Of a stretch of 6,596 nt of DNA, positions 1-6,596 are shown piece after piece. Source of the stretch: Reyranella sp. (GTDB lineage Bacteria; Pseudomonadota; Alphaproteobacteria; Reyranellales; Reyranellaceae). How positions within the stretch are numbered: position 1 is the stretch's first letter; each line of letters starts with the position of its first letter. The position numbers were made by a program, and so were the translations under genes. The DNA lies in NCBI GenBank assembly GCA_004296815.1, contig SCVT01000068.1, positions 1 through 6,596 on the forward strand. Reading direction: 5' to 3'. The notes under the pieces were generated by a model. That model made no database searches and was not told the origin of the DNA. It was given only the letters and a program-made list of their open reading frames with translations.

Positions 1-13
1 GCTCTTCCGATCT
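1..13. other. Residual Illumina adapter sequence (artefact)
   Basis: The first 13 bases, GCTCTTCCGATCT, equal the last 13 bases of the common Illumina TruSeq-type adapter, which sit next to the insert in a read. Read in the frame of the flanking permease gene they give Asp-Arg-Lys-Ser directly after the conserved Arg-Asn-Ser-Val. Family members continue there with hydrophobic residues (typically Ile-Leu-Val), so these bases do not fit the protein. The simplest reading is untrimmed adapter at a contig end. The codon at the junction (13-15) is uncertain. Confidence 0.93.
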
Positions 14-2793
14 ACCGAATTGCGCATGATCATGCCGGCGAGCGCGATCACGCCCAGCAGCGAGACGAAGCCGAACGGCTGGTTGAACAGCAGCAGGAAC
101 AGCGACACGCCGATCAGGCCGAGCGGCGCCGTCAGCATGACCAGCGCGAGCTTGGAGAAGCTCTGGAGCTGCAGCATCAGGAACAGCACCATCAGGAAGG
201 CCATGACCGGCATCATCTTGAAGATCGAGCCCTGGCTCTTGGCCGACTCCTCCTGGTCGCCGCCGACCTCGATGCGATAGCCGGCGGGCAGGCTGGCACG
301 CACCGGCGCCAGCGCTTTGTCGAGGCGTGCGGCCACATCGGGACCCTGGACGCCGTCGGCGACGCCGGCGCGGACCGTCATCAGCAGGTCCTTGTTGCGC
401 CGCCACAGGATCGGCTCCTCGAGCTCGAACTTGAGCGTCGCGAGCTGGGCCAGCGAGACCACGCCGCCGCTCGCGGTGCGCAGGTTGATCGCCTCCAGCC
501 CCTCGACGCTCAGCCGCTCGGGCGCCACGGCTCGGGCGACGACGTCGATCGTCTCGGTGCGGTCGCGATACTGGGTCACGACGACGCCCGACAGCAGGGT
601 CTGCAGCGTGTTGCCCAGCGCCTGCGAGTCGACGCCCAGGGCCCGCGCCTTGGCCTGGTCGACCTCGAGGCGCACGGTCTTGGCGAGCTCGTTCCAGTCG
701 AAGTTGATGTCGCGCGTGTCAGGATCGGTCTTGAAGACCTGGCGGACCCGCTCGGCGACCTTGCGGACCTCCTGCGGGTCGTCGCCCAGCACGCGGAACA
801 TCACCGGGTAGCTGACGGGCGGGCCGTTCTGCAGGCGCTGCACGCGGGCGCGCACGGCCTCGAAGTCCTGCGCAAAGAGCTTGTCGAGGGCCGAGACCAC
901 GCGCTCACGGGCATCGAGGTCCTTGGTCATCACGATGACCTGGCCGAAGTTGGCGTTCGACAGCTCCGGCACGGTCGGCAGGTAGAAGCGTGGGCTGCCC
1001 GCGCCGACATAGGCCGTGAAGGAGGCGACGTCGGCGCTGTCGCCGAGCCAGCGTTCGAGCTTCTTCACCTCGACGTCGGTGGCGGCCCACGAGGCGCCCT
1101 GGGCAAGCTTCAGGTCGATGATCAGCTCGGGCCGGTTGGCGGTCGGGAAGAACTGCTTCTGCACGAAGCCGAAGGCCGCCAGCGAAGCCACGAAGGCCAG
1201 CATCGTGATGGCGATCGTCGTCTTGCGCCAGGTGACGCACCAGGTGACCACCCGGCGGAACAGCGTGTAGAGGCGGCCGCCATAGGGATCGTGATGGTGG
1301 ACCTTGGGCGTCGGCAGCAGGTGGTAGCCCATCCAGGGCGTGAACAGCACGGCCACGAACCAGGAGATGATCAGCGAGAGGCCGACGACCCAGAAGATCG
1401 AGTTGGTGTACTCGCCGGCACTGGAGCGCGCGAAGCCCACGGGGACGAAGCCGACGGCGGTCACCAGCGTGCCGGTGAGCATGGGGAAGGCGGTCGAAGT
1501 GTAGGCGTAGGTCGCGGCTTCGAGACGGCTCGCTCCCTGTTCCAGCTTCACCATCATCATCTCGACGGCGATGATGGCGTCGTCGACCAGCAGGCCCAAG
1601 GCGATGATCAGGGCGCCGAGCGAGATGCGCTGGAAGTCGATGCCGAGCAGCAGCATGCCGACGAAAGTGATGGCCAGCACCAGCGGCACCGAGAGCGCCA
1701 CGATCACGCCGGTGCGGATGCCGAGGCTGATGAAGGAGACGACCAGCACGATCGCCAGCGCCTCGAGCAGCGACCAGATGAACTCGTCGAACGAGCGGCC
1801 GACGACCTCGGGCTGGTTGGCGACGCGGTGCACGGTGATGCCGACCGGCAGGCCGGCCTCGACCTCGGCCATGGTCTTGTTGAGCGCCTTGCCGAGCGTC
1901 TCGACGTTGCCGCCCGGCGCCATCACGGCGCCCAGCCCGATCACCGGTTTGCCGTTGAAGCGCATCGCGATCTGCCGCGGATCCTGGTAGCCGCGCCGGA
2001 TCTCGGCGACGTCGCCCAGGGTGAGAGTCTGGCCGTTGGCGGTGAAGGGCAGCGCCATGATCTGCTCGGCCGAGCCCGGCGCACCGTCGACGCGGACGGC
2101 GACGCGCTCGCCCTTGGTCTCGACCGTGCCGGTGGCGACAATGGCGTTCTGCCGCCGCACCACGTCGAGGATCTGGTCGACGGGTACGCCCAGCATCGCG
2201 AGCCGGCCGTGGCTGAATTCGAGGTAGATCTTCTCGTCCTGCAGGCCGAACAGGTCGACCTTGGTGACGTCGGGCACGCGCAGCAGGCGCTGGCGCACCG
2301 CCTTGGCGGTCTCCTTGACCTCGGCTGGCGAGAAGCCGTCGGCCTCGAAGGCCCAGATCAGGCTGTAGGTGTCGCCGTACTCGTCGTTGAAGAAGGGACC
2401 GATCACGCCCTGCGGCAACGAGCCCCTGATGTCGCCGACCTTCTTGCGCACCTGATACCAGAGATCAGCGACCTTGCCGGGCGGGGTGTCGTCGCGCAGC
2501 GAGACGTATATCACCGTCTCGCCGGGCTTGGTGTAGCTGTTGACGAAGTTGAAGTACGGCAGCTCCTGCAGCTTGGTCTCGATCTTCTCGGTGACCTGCT
2601 GCTCCATCTCGCGCGAGGTGGCGCCGGGCCAGGCGGCCGACACGACCATCTGCTTGATGGTGAAGGGCGGATCCTCGGCGCGGCCGAGGTTGAAGAAGGC
2701 GTAGAAGCCCGCCGCCGTCAGCGCGATCATGAAGAACACGGTGAGCGTGCTGTACTTCAGCGCCAGCGCCGAGAGGTTGGTGCGGGTCGTCAC
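14..2793 (-). CDS. RND efflux permease, HAE1/AcrB type (3' end missing)
   Basis: Inner-membrane proton-driven drug/solute exporter of the RND superfamily. About 927 codons are open without a stop; the family is usually about 1,020-1,050 residues, so roughly the last 100 are beyond the left edge. Visible marks are TM1 at residues about 15-33, the following AEDPPFTIKQM segment, and a porter-domain WPGAT motif. TM4 carries the LVDDA motif with the adjacent proton-relay aspartates D404 and D405. The second half begins with a TM7 near 525-545 followed by QKQFFP. The LLGVIALAGMIMRNSV segment of TM10 follows, where R924 stands where AcrB has its relay lysine K940. The GTG start at 2793 was chosen because it overlaps the adaptor's TGA (GTGA) and gives the full family N-terminus; the next Met is 22 residues in, inside TM1. 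No good Shine-Dalgarno is seen, so translational coupling to the adaptor is likely. The substrate cannot be told from sequence. Confidence 0.96.
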
Positions 2794-3938
2794 GGCCGGG
2801 CCGACGCCTGCTGCTGCGGCTTCACCTTCTGGCCGGGCTCCAGCTTGTGCACGCCCGCCGTGGCGATCAACTCGCCGTCCTTCACGCCGGACGAGATCGA
2901 GGCGGTCTCGTCACGCCAGCGCGCGATCGTCACCGGCCGGAGCTCGACCGTGCCGTTCGTGCGGTCGACCACCCAGACGGCAGGCTGTGTGCCGCGCTGG
3001 AAGATCGAGGACAACGGCACCTCGGCGAGCGGCGTGTCGTCGGCGCGGCGGAAGCCCAGCGTCGCGGTCATGCCGAGCCCGATGAACTCGGGCGGGTCGA
3101 GCACGCTGAAGCGCGCCGGGTAGGTGCGTGTGACCGGATCGGCGCTGGGTGAGAGCTCGCGCAGCCGCGCGGCGTGCCGCTTGCCGGGATCTGACCACAG
3201 CTCGAAGGTCGCGTCCGTGGTGTCGCGAATGGTCTTGAGGCGATGCTCGGGTACGCCGACCAGGATCTCGAGCTGGTCGAGACGGGCGACGCGCACCACG
3301 CCCTGGCCCTGCGCCAGCACCTGGCCGACCTCGGCCTGCACGGCGGTCACGACGCCCGCCGCATCGGCGCGCAGCACCGTGTAGGCGAGGTTGTTCTCGG
3401 CCGTGGCGAGCTGGCTCTTCGCCTGGTCGACGCGGGCGAGCGACGTCGAGGCGAGCGACTGGCGCTGCTCCAGCGTCTGCTGCGTGAAGGCAGCACCTCC
3501 ACGCAGTGCCTGGTAGCGCTCATGGTCGGCCCGGGCGCGAGCGTAATCGGCTTCGGCAGAGACCAGCGCGGCGCGCGCATTGTCCACGGCGTGGCGATAG
3601 TCGGTGGGATCGAGCTCGGCGATCACATCGCCCGGCTTCACCGCGGTACCGACATCGACCGCGCGCGACACGATCTTGCCGCCGACGCGGAAGCCCAGCG
3701 TGCTCTCGATGCGTGGGACGACGGTGCCGGCGAGGAGGAGCGTCTGCGCCTGACGCTTGTAGGCGACCTCGACGACGCGGGCCGGCCGGACGACAGGTTC
3801 GGCCGTCGCAGCGGCGCGCGAGGCATTGGCGTTGAGGGAGAAGGCGGCGAATCCGCCGCCTGCAAGCGTGAGGCCTGCGACGCCGAGCAGGGCGTATTTG
3901 AGGGGCACCTTGGGAATGCGAACGCTGGGCAGACGCAT
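2790..3938 (-). CDS. Periplasmic adaptor (membrane fusion protein) of RND efflux pump
   Basis: 382-residue HlyD/AcrA-type adaptor that links the inner-membrane permease to an outer-membrane channel. A hydrophobic stretch at about residues 15-35 is an N-terminal anchor or signal, ending in ANA-S (37-40), which could be a signal peptidase I site. There is no lipobox cysteine, unlike AcrA. The first half of the lipoyl domain (about 72-112) has the FRVGGKI and VGTAVKPGDVIAELD motifs. An alpha-hairpin with coiled-coil character spans about 113-180. The second lipoyl half follows (about 183-215, VLRADAAGVVTAV), then the beta-barrel and membrane-proximal domains. Length is normal for the family. The ATG at 3938 is preceded by a good Shine-Dalgarno. 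It is first in the operon, overlapping the permease start by 4 bp, and is divergent from the TetR gene, which probably represses it. Confidence 0.96.
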   Translation of the reverse strand: MRLPSVRIPKVPLKYALLGVAGLTLAGGGFAAFSLNANASRAAATAEPVVRPARVVEVAYKRQAQTLLLAGTVVPRIESTLGFRVGGKIVSRAVDVGTAVKPGDVIAELDPTDYRHAVDNARAALVSAEADYARARADHERYQALRGGAAFTQQTLEQRQSLASTSLARVDQAKSQLATAENNLAYTVLRADAAGVVTAVQAEVGQVLAQGQGVVRVARLDQLEILVGVPEHRLKTIRDTTDATFELWSDPGKRHAARLRELSPSADPVTRTYPARFSVLDPPEFIGLGMTATLGFRRADDTPLAEVPLSSIFQRGTQPAVWVVDRTNGTVELRPVTIARWRDETASISSGVKDGELIATAGVHKLEPGQKVKPQQQASARP

Positions 3939-3944
3939 GGCGGG

Positions 3945-3953
3945 CCTTCCTTC
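3945..3953 (-). promoter_or_regulatory. Ribosome binding site of the adaptor gene
   Basis: On the minus strand GAAGGAAGG lies 6 bases before the ATG at 3938, a purine-rich Shine-Dalgarno at normal spacing. It supports this start. The downstream permease gene lacks an equally good site. Confidence 0.7.
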
Positions 3954-3966
3954 GGACGTCTACAAT

Positions 3967-3980
3967 GCTCCCGGAGGAGC
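3967..3980 (-). other. Leader hairpin with UCCG tetraloop, efflux transcript
   Basis: On the minus strand GCTCC-TCCG-GGAGC forms a perfect 5-bp, mostly G-C stem closed by a C(UCCG)G loop, a member of the very stable UNCG class. It falls between the putative transcription start (about 3987) and the Shine-Dalgarno (3945-3953). It has no T-run after it, so it is not an intrinsic terminator. It might protect the 5' end of the mRNA or be incidental. Confidence 0.4.
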
Positions 3981-3981
3981 C

Positions 3982-4020
3982 TAACGCCGTTAACTTATCG
4001 TTGATAAGTTATCTACGTTA
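3982..4020. promoter_or_regulatory. Probable TetR-family operator (extended dyad)
   Basis: The core is a perfect inverted repeat, TAACTTATC (3991-3999), spacer GTT, GATAAGTTA (4003-4011). A second pair, TAACG (3982-3986) and CGTTA (4016-4020), shares exactly the same centre at 4001. In all, 15 of 19 base pairs match over 39 bp. It sits between the divergent TetR and efflux genes in an AT-rich island within GC-rich DNA. TetR regulators usually bind such dyads next to their own gene. The nested arms could hold two dimers. Binding by the neighbouring TetR is inferred from position and symmetry. Confidence 0.75.
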
Positions 4021-4021
4021 A
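3994..4021 (-). promoter_or_regulatory. Candidate promoter of the efflux operon
   Basis: On the minus strand, TTAACG (4021-4016) could be the -35 and GATAAG (3999-3994) the -10, with a 16-base spacer; each matches the sigma-70 consensus at 4 of 6 positions. Transcription would start near 3987, leaving a leader of about 49 bases. Both elements lie inside the dyad at 3982-4020, so a bound repressor would block it. Found by eye only. Confidence 0.35.
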
Positions 4022-4027
4022 TATAAG
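4001..4027 (+). promoter_or_regulatory. Candidate promoter of the tetR-family gene
   Basis: TTGATA (4001-4006) and TATAAG (4022-4027) resemble -35 and -10 elements, but the 15-base spacer is shorter than the usual 17. The start would fall near 4034, giving a short leader that just includes the Shine-Dalgarno. The -35 lies in the core dyad, which would allow autorepression. An alternative is TTATCG (3995-4000) with TTAATA (4018-4023), 17 bases apart. Confidence 0.25.
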
Positions 4028-4037
4028 AGTCAAGGGC

Positions 4038-4043
4038 AGGAGA
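4038..4043 (+). promoter_or_regulatory. Ribosome binding site deciding the TetR GTG start
   Basis: AGGAGA ends 6 bases before the GTG at 4050. Another GTG at 4048 is followed at once by TGA, so 4050 is the start that makes sense. Confidence 0.7.
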
Positions 4044-4049
4044 ACCCGT

Positions 4050-4709
4050 GTGAGCGCCTTTTCGACACCTGCGACGGCCGGCCGCAAAAAGCGGGGCGAG
4101 GGCCATACGCGCCGGGAGGAGATCCTCCAGGCCGCCAAGGAGCTGTTCCTCGAGCAGGGCTACGACGCCACGACGATCCGCAAGATCGCCGACCGGGTCG
4201 GCGTGTCGGCGCCGGCGCTCTACCTCTACTTCCAGGACAAAGAGCAGATGATGCTGGCGCTTTGCGACCAGACCTTCGGCCACCTGATCGAGAGCGTCGA
4301 GGAGATCGAGAAGACCGTCAGCGACCCGCGCCAGCGCATCCGCCAGTTCGGCGAGGCCTACCTGCGCTTCGGAATGCTGCACCCGGACGAGTACCGGCTT
4401 GTTTTCCTCGGCAGCAACATTCCGGAGTCCGTGCGCAAGGTCGGCCATCGCATGCCGACCGACGATCCGACCCGACCGGGCGTCCAGGGCGCGATCGTGT
4501 TCCAGCGGCTGGTGGCGGTTCTCGTCGAGGCCGAAGCGTCCGGCCTCAAGCTCAACTACCCGGCGGACAATTGCGCCGAGCTCTGCTGGATGGCCCTCCA
4601 CGGACTGGTGTCGGCGTTCATCCTGAAGCCCGAGTTTCCCTGGAACCGCGAGCTGCTGATCAACGGCATGCTCGACATCGTCCTGAAAGGCGTCGTGCGC
4701 GACGCCTGA
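4050..4709 (+). CDS. TetR-family transcriptional regulator, WHG-type C-terminal domain
   Basis: 219-residue one-component DNA-binding protein, probably the repressor of the divergent efflux operon. After a basic, disordered start (residues 1-19), the TetR_N domain spans about 20-68. Its helix-turn-helix is at about 41-61 (TTIRKIADRVGVSAPALY), followed by the usual YFQDKEQM. The C-terminal ligand/dimer domain has LRFGMLHPDEYRLVF (about 105-119) and W180-M-A-L-H184-G185, the signature of the TetR_C_33 (WHG) family. Length is normal. The GTG start has a good Shine-Dalgarno. The strong dyad directly upstream suggests autoregulation. The ligand cannot be predicted. Its stop lies only 3 bp from the stop of the convergent TMEM43-like gene. 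Confidence 0.93.
   Translation: MSAFSTPATAGRKKRGEGHTRREEILQAAKELFLEQGYDATTIRKIADRVGVSAPALYLYFQDKEQMMLALCDQTFGHLIESVEEIEKTVSDPRQRIRQFGEAYLRFGMLHPDEYRLVFLGSNIPESVRKVGHRMPTDDPTRPGVQGAIVFQRLVAVLVEAEASGLKLNYPADNCAELCWMALHGLVSAFILKPEFPWNRELLINGMLDIVLKGVVRDA
4688..4707. terminator. Hairpin at the convergent gene junction, possible weak terminator
   Basis: AGGCGTCG (4688-4695) and CGACGCCT (4700-4707) are perfect 8-bp arms around a TGCG loop, ending in the TetR gene's stop codon. With only 3 bp between the two convergent stops, no other place for a shared terminator exists. There is no T-run on the plus side and only TTT on the minus side, so intrinsic termination would be weak; it may be a coding coincidence. 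Confidence 0.25.
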
Positions 4710-4712
4710 CGC

Positions 4713-5897
4713 TCACGCCGGCGCAGCCGCTTTCCGCGCCACACGCCGTCGCGCGAGGCGCGCCAAGCCCCATGTCGCGGCGAAGCCTGCGACCAGCACT
4801 GCAATCCCGACCAGCGGCCGGTACCACAGCCAGCCGATCGCGATGACGATCGGCGCGATCGCCATGGTGCAGAGGAGTGCGACCAAGCCCGTGCCGGCAC
4901 CGACGATGCTGCCGAGGAACGGGATCACGTCGGCGATCACCTTGAGCGGTCGCAGGATGAAGGCGAAGCCCAGGAACATCACGAACACGCCGACGCCGCG
5001 CAGGATCCAGGTGAACGTGACGTTCTCCTCCTGCGCGTGCTGGAACATCGTGACCGCCGGCACCGCGCCCGCCGAGATCAGCTCGACGGTGGTGCCGGTG
5101 TGCGTGCGGAACGGCACGAAGCCGCCGCCCGACTGCGTCGCCACCACGCTCGCCACCTGAAGCGGCACCTGGAAGAACGACACCTTCATATCGCCGATCG
5201 CGGGCTGCGACGGATCGCGGCCGACATGCAGGACGCCATCGATCACGGCCACCGGCCTGTTGATGCGGATCTGCAGCGCGTTGGCCTGCGCTTCGGTGGC
5301 GGGCAGCGCCTTGCGCTCGCCGAAGCCGCGCAGCAGGGAGTCCGGCACGGCGAATGCGCCGAGCCGCGTGCCCGCCGCCAGCGCCTCGCGCGACTGGTAG
5401 GTCATCACGGGGTTGGTATGGCCGCGCGGCTCCTTGAAGCGCGTCGAGTCGATCGGCTTGTCGGACCAGTCGCGCACGTACTTGTACGTCGTGGTGCGTT
5501 CCTCGCCGCCGCCGAACTTGGTGCGGGTCTCGGTCTGCGTCTCTTCCTTCCACTGGTACATCTCGACATGACGCACGAGGCGGACGCCCTGGACGCGGAC
5601 CGCGAAGTCGGGGTCGGCGACCGGCCCGCCGGTCGAGAGCATGCCGCTCACATGGACCAGCCGACCGTCGTTGGCGGTATCGACCTTGTCCGCGGCGACG
5701 TTGCGAACGATGCCCGCACCTTCGGTCAGGCCTTGCGCCGTCTTGATGGCGCGGCCCTCGTTCCAGAACAGCAGGACCGTCGCGACCAGGATCGCGATCA
5801 GACCGATGAACACGCCGCCAATCGCCTGGCCGAGCCGGGACAGCCAAGACGTGCTGGTGACTTCCGTCACCTGGTCGATTCGATTCTCTTCCGGCAT
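4713..5897 (-). CDS. TMEM43 (LUMA)-family membrane protein
   Basis: 394-residue protein of the TMEM43 family (formerly DUF1625), known from a human protein of 400 residues in the ER and inner nuclear membrane and also present in many bacteria. Its biochemical role in bacteria is unknown. Family marks: a short N-terminal tail, TM1 at about 26-44 followed at once by NEGRA (46-50) and KTAQGL; a large non-membrane region of about 250 residues with VEMYQW (about 111-116) and WSDKPIDSTRFK plus GHTNP (about 142-161); then three hydrophobic helices at about 297-316, 328-358 (long) and 362-383; and a basic tail. This topology and length match the family throughout. The ATG at 5897 has GGGGAG (5903-5908) 5 bases upstream. 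It starts 26 bp after the PhyH-type gene and is likely co-transcribed with it. Assignment rests on motif recall and topology, not on a search. Confidence 0.85.
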   Translation of the reverse strand: MPEENRIDQVTEVTSTSWLSRLGQAIGGVFIGLIAILVATVLLFWNEGRAIKTAQGLTEGAGIVRNVAADKVDTANDGRLVHVSGMLSTGGPVADPDFAVRVQGVRLVRHVEMYQWKEETQTETRTKFGGGEERTTTYKYVRDWSDKPIDSTRFKEPRGHTNPVMTYQSREALAAGTRLGAFAVPDSLLRGFGERKALPATEAQANALQIRINRPVAVIDGVLHVGRDPSQPAIGDMKVSFFQVPLQVASVVATQSGGGFVPFRTHTGTTVELISAGAVPAVTMFQHAQEENVTFTWILRGVGVFVMFLGFAFILRPLKVIADVIPFLGSIVGAGTGLVALLCTMAIAPIVIAIGWLWYRPLVGIAVLVAGFAATWGLARLARRRVARKAAAPA

Positions 5898-5923
5898 GTC
5901 CGCTCCCCGTCAGCCGGCCGAGA

Positions 5924-6596
5924 CTACCGCCTCGGCCAGACTCGCGGGAAGAGGTCGCAGGTCATCGGCGAACCGGGCTGCAGGTTGGGCTTGTGGGGGA
6001 ACTGGAAGGTGCCGGGCCGCGGATCGTAACGGGCGTCGTCGCCGGTGTAGCGCAGCGACAGGCCACGCCGCCGCGCGCCGGGCGTGGAATTGCCAGGAGC
6101 GCCGTGCACGATCATGGCGTGGAAGACCAGGCAGTCGCCGGGCTCCATCGTCCATGAACGGATGTCGTACTTGTCGCGCTCCGCGTCGATGTCGGGGATC
6201 GGGGCGAGCTCGCTCGAGGTGAACTTGGCCTCATGGCCCTTGCGGAAGGGCGTGGGGCGGAAGTTCACGCCCCAGCGATGCGAGCCCGCGATGAATTCGA
6301 CGGCGCCGTTGCTGAGATCGATATCGTCGAGCGCGATCCACACCGACGCGATCTGCCAGCCCGTCACCGGCCAGTAGGGCTGGTCCTGGTGCCAGGGCGT
6401 GGGATGCGCCGTGCCGGGTTCCTTCACGAAGAGCTGGTCGTAGAAGAAGTCCGCACCTTGCGAGGCCATCAGTCGCGCGGCGATCTCGCCGGCGGGCGAG
6501 GCGAGGGCGGCAAGGCGGAAGTCGTTGTCCTGCTGCCACATGAACATGTCGCCGAAGAAGCGGCCCTCGGTGCTGCCTTCGGCGAAGTTTGTGGCG
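5924..6596 (-). CDS. Phytanoyl-CoA dioxygenase (PhyH) family protein (5' end missing)
   Basis: Non-haem Fe(II)/2-oxoglutarate-dependent oxygenase fold; such enzymes usually hydroxylate a substrate with release of CO2 and succinate. About 223 codons are visible, with an open frame to the right edge; the ATG at 6547 is internal, because 16 sensible codons (NFAEGSTEGRFFGD) precede it. Counting from that Met, the iron-binding motif is H53-x-D55 in TPWHQDQPYWP. The distal histidine is probably H148 in VHGAPGN, and the 2-oxoglutarate arginine lies among R159-R161, about 11-13 residues on, as in human PhyH. All metal ligands are present, so it is probably active. GAVEFIAGSHRWG is typical of the family. 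The substrate is unknown: bacterial members act on very diverse molecules, so phytanoyl-CoA should not be assumed. It lies upstream of and close to the TMEM43-like gene. Confidence 0.93.
   Translation of the reverse strand, partial: ATNFAEGSTEGRFFGDMFMWQQDNDFRLAALASPAGEIAARLMASQGADFFYDQLFVKEPGTAHPTPWHQDQPYWPVTGWQIASVWIALDDIDLSNGAVEFIAGSHRWGVNFRPTPFRKGHEAKFTSSELAPIPDIDAERDKYDIRSWTMEPGDCLVFHAMIVHGAPGNSTPGARRRGLSLRYTGDDARYDPRPGTFQFPHKPNLQPGSPMTCDLFPRVWPRR

Noticed and set aside
14..2793. Possible frameshift or pseudogene in the permease, as no complete frame is contained in the window
   Set aside because: The frame set by the GTG at 2793 keeps the TM4 Asp pair (1579-1584) and the TM10 RNSV motif (13-24) in register with no stop; it is only cut by the contig edge.
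1291..3123. 610-codon open frame on the plus strand opposite the efflux genes
   Set aside because: It is antisense to the permease and adaptor, both with clear family motifs. Its product is very rich in Asp, His, Gly, Arg and Gln, without any domain pattern, as expected for a shadow frame in GC-rich DNA.
3967..3980. Leader hairpin as an intrinsic terminator or attenuator
   Set aside because: The stem is only 5 bp and no T-run follows it on either strand.
3243..4004. 253-codon plus-strand frame running into the intergenic region
   Set aside because: Antisense to the adaptor, ends inside the operator dyad and shows no recognisable domain; a shadow frame.
3990..4601. 203-codon minus-strand frame opposite the TetR gene
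   Set aside because: Antisense to a clear TetR protein and starting in or reading through the operator; no family resemblance.
4660..5847. 395-codon minus-strand frame nearly coextensive with the TMEM43-like gene
   Set aside because: Same strand but shifted frame, with an arginine/glycine-rich product and no membrane helices; the other frame carries all TMEM43 motifs.
5037..6029. 330-codon open frame on the plus strand opposite the TMEM43-like and PhyH-type genes
   Set aside because: Low-complexity Arg/Ala/Asp/His composition, no ribosome binding site noted, and it spans the junction of two well-supported genes on the other strand.

Overview
The window is high-GC bacterial chromosome-type DNA from a Gram-negative, since it carries an RND efflux operon. 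The gene set suggests an alphaproteobacterium, but this is inferred from general character only and the genus is unknown. Bases 1-13 match the 3' end of the Illumina sequencing adapter exactly. The left edge is therefore a contig end with untrimmed adapter, and genomic sequence starts at about base 14.

Left part (14-3938, minus strand): a two-gene efflux operon. A periplasmic adaptor (HlyD/RND membrane fusion family, 2790-3938) is followed by an inner-membrane RND permease (HAE1/AcrB-type). The permease starts at a GTG that overlaps the adaptor stop and runs off the left edge in its tenth membrane helix. No outer-membrane channel gene is visible.

Middle (3939-4709): an AT-rich 111-bp divergent intergenic region carries a strong dyad (perfect 9-bp arms, wider symmetry over 39 bp) that overlaps candidate promoters in both directions. 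On its right, on the plus strand, is a TetR-family regulator with a WHG-type C-terminal domain. The layout is that of a local repressor controlling itself and the divergent pump. The leader of the pump transcript also holds a small hairpin with a UNCG-type tetraloop.

Right part (4713-6596, minus strand): a phytanoyl-CoA dioxygenase-family (PhyH) enzyme, cut by the right edge, lies 26 bp upstream of a gene for a bacterial homologue of the eukaryotic membrane protein TMEM43/LUMA. The two probably form one transcription unit. It converges on the TetR gene with only 3 bp between the stops. The TMEM43-like gene is the least understood member of the window; the rest are well-known families in ordinary arrangement. 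I found no RNA gene, CRISPR array, insertion sequence or phage gene. There is no gene-free stretch over 300 bases.
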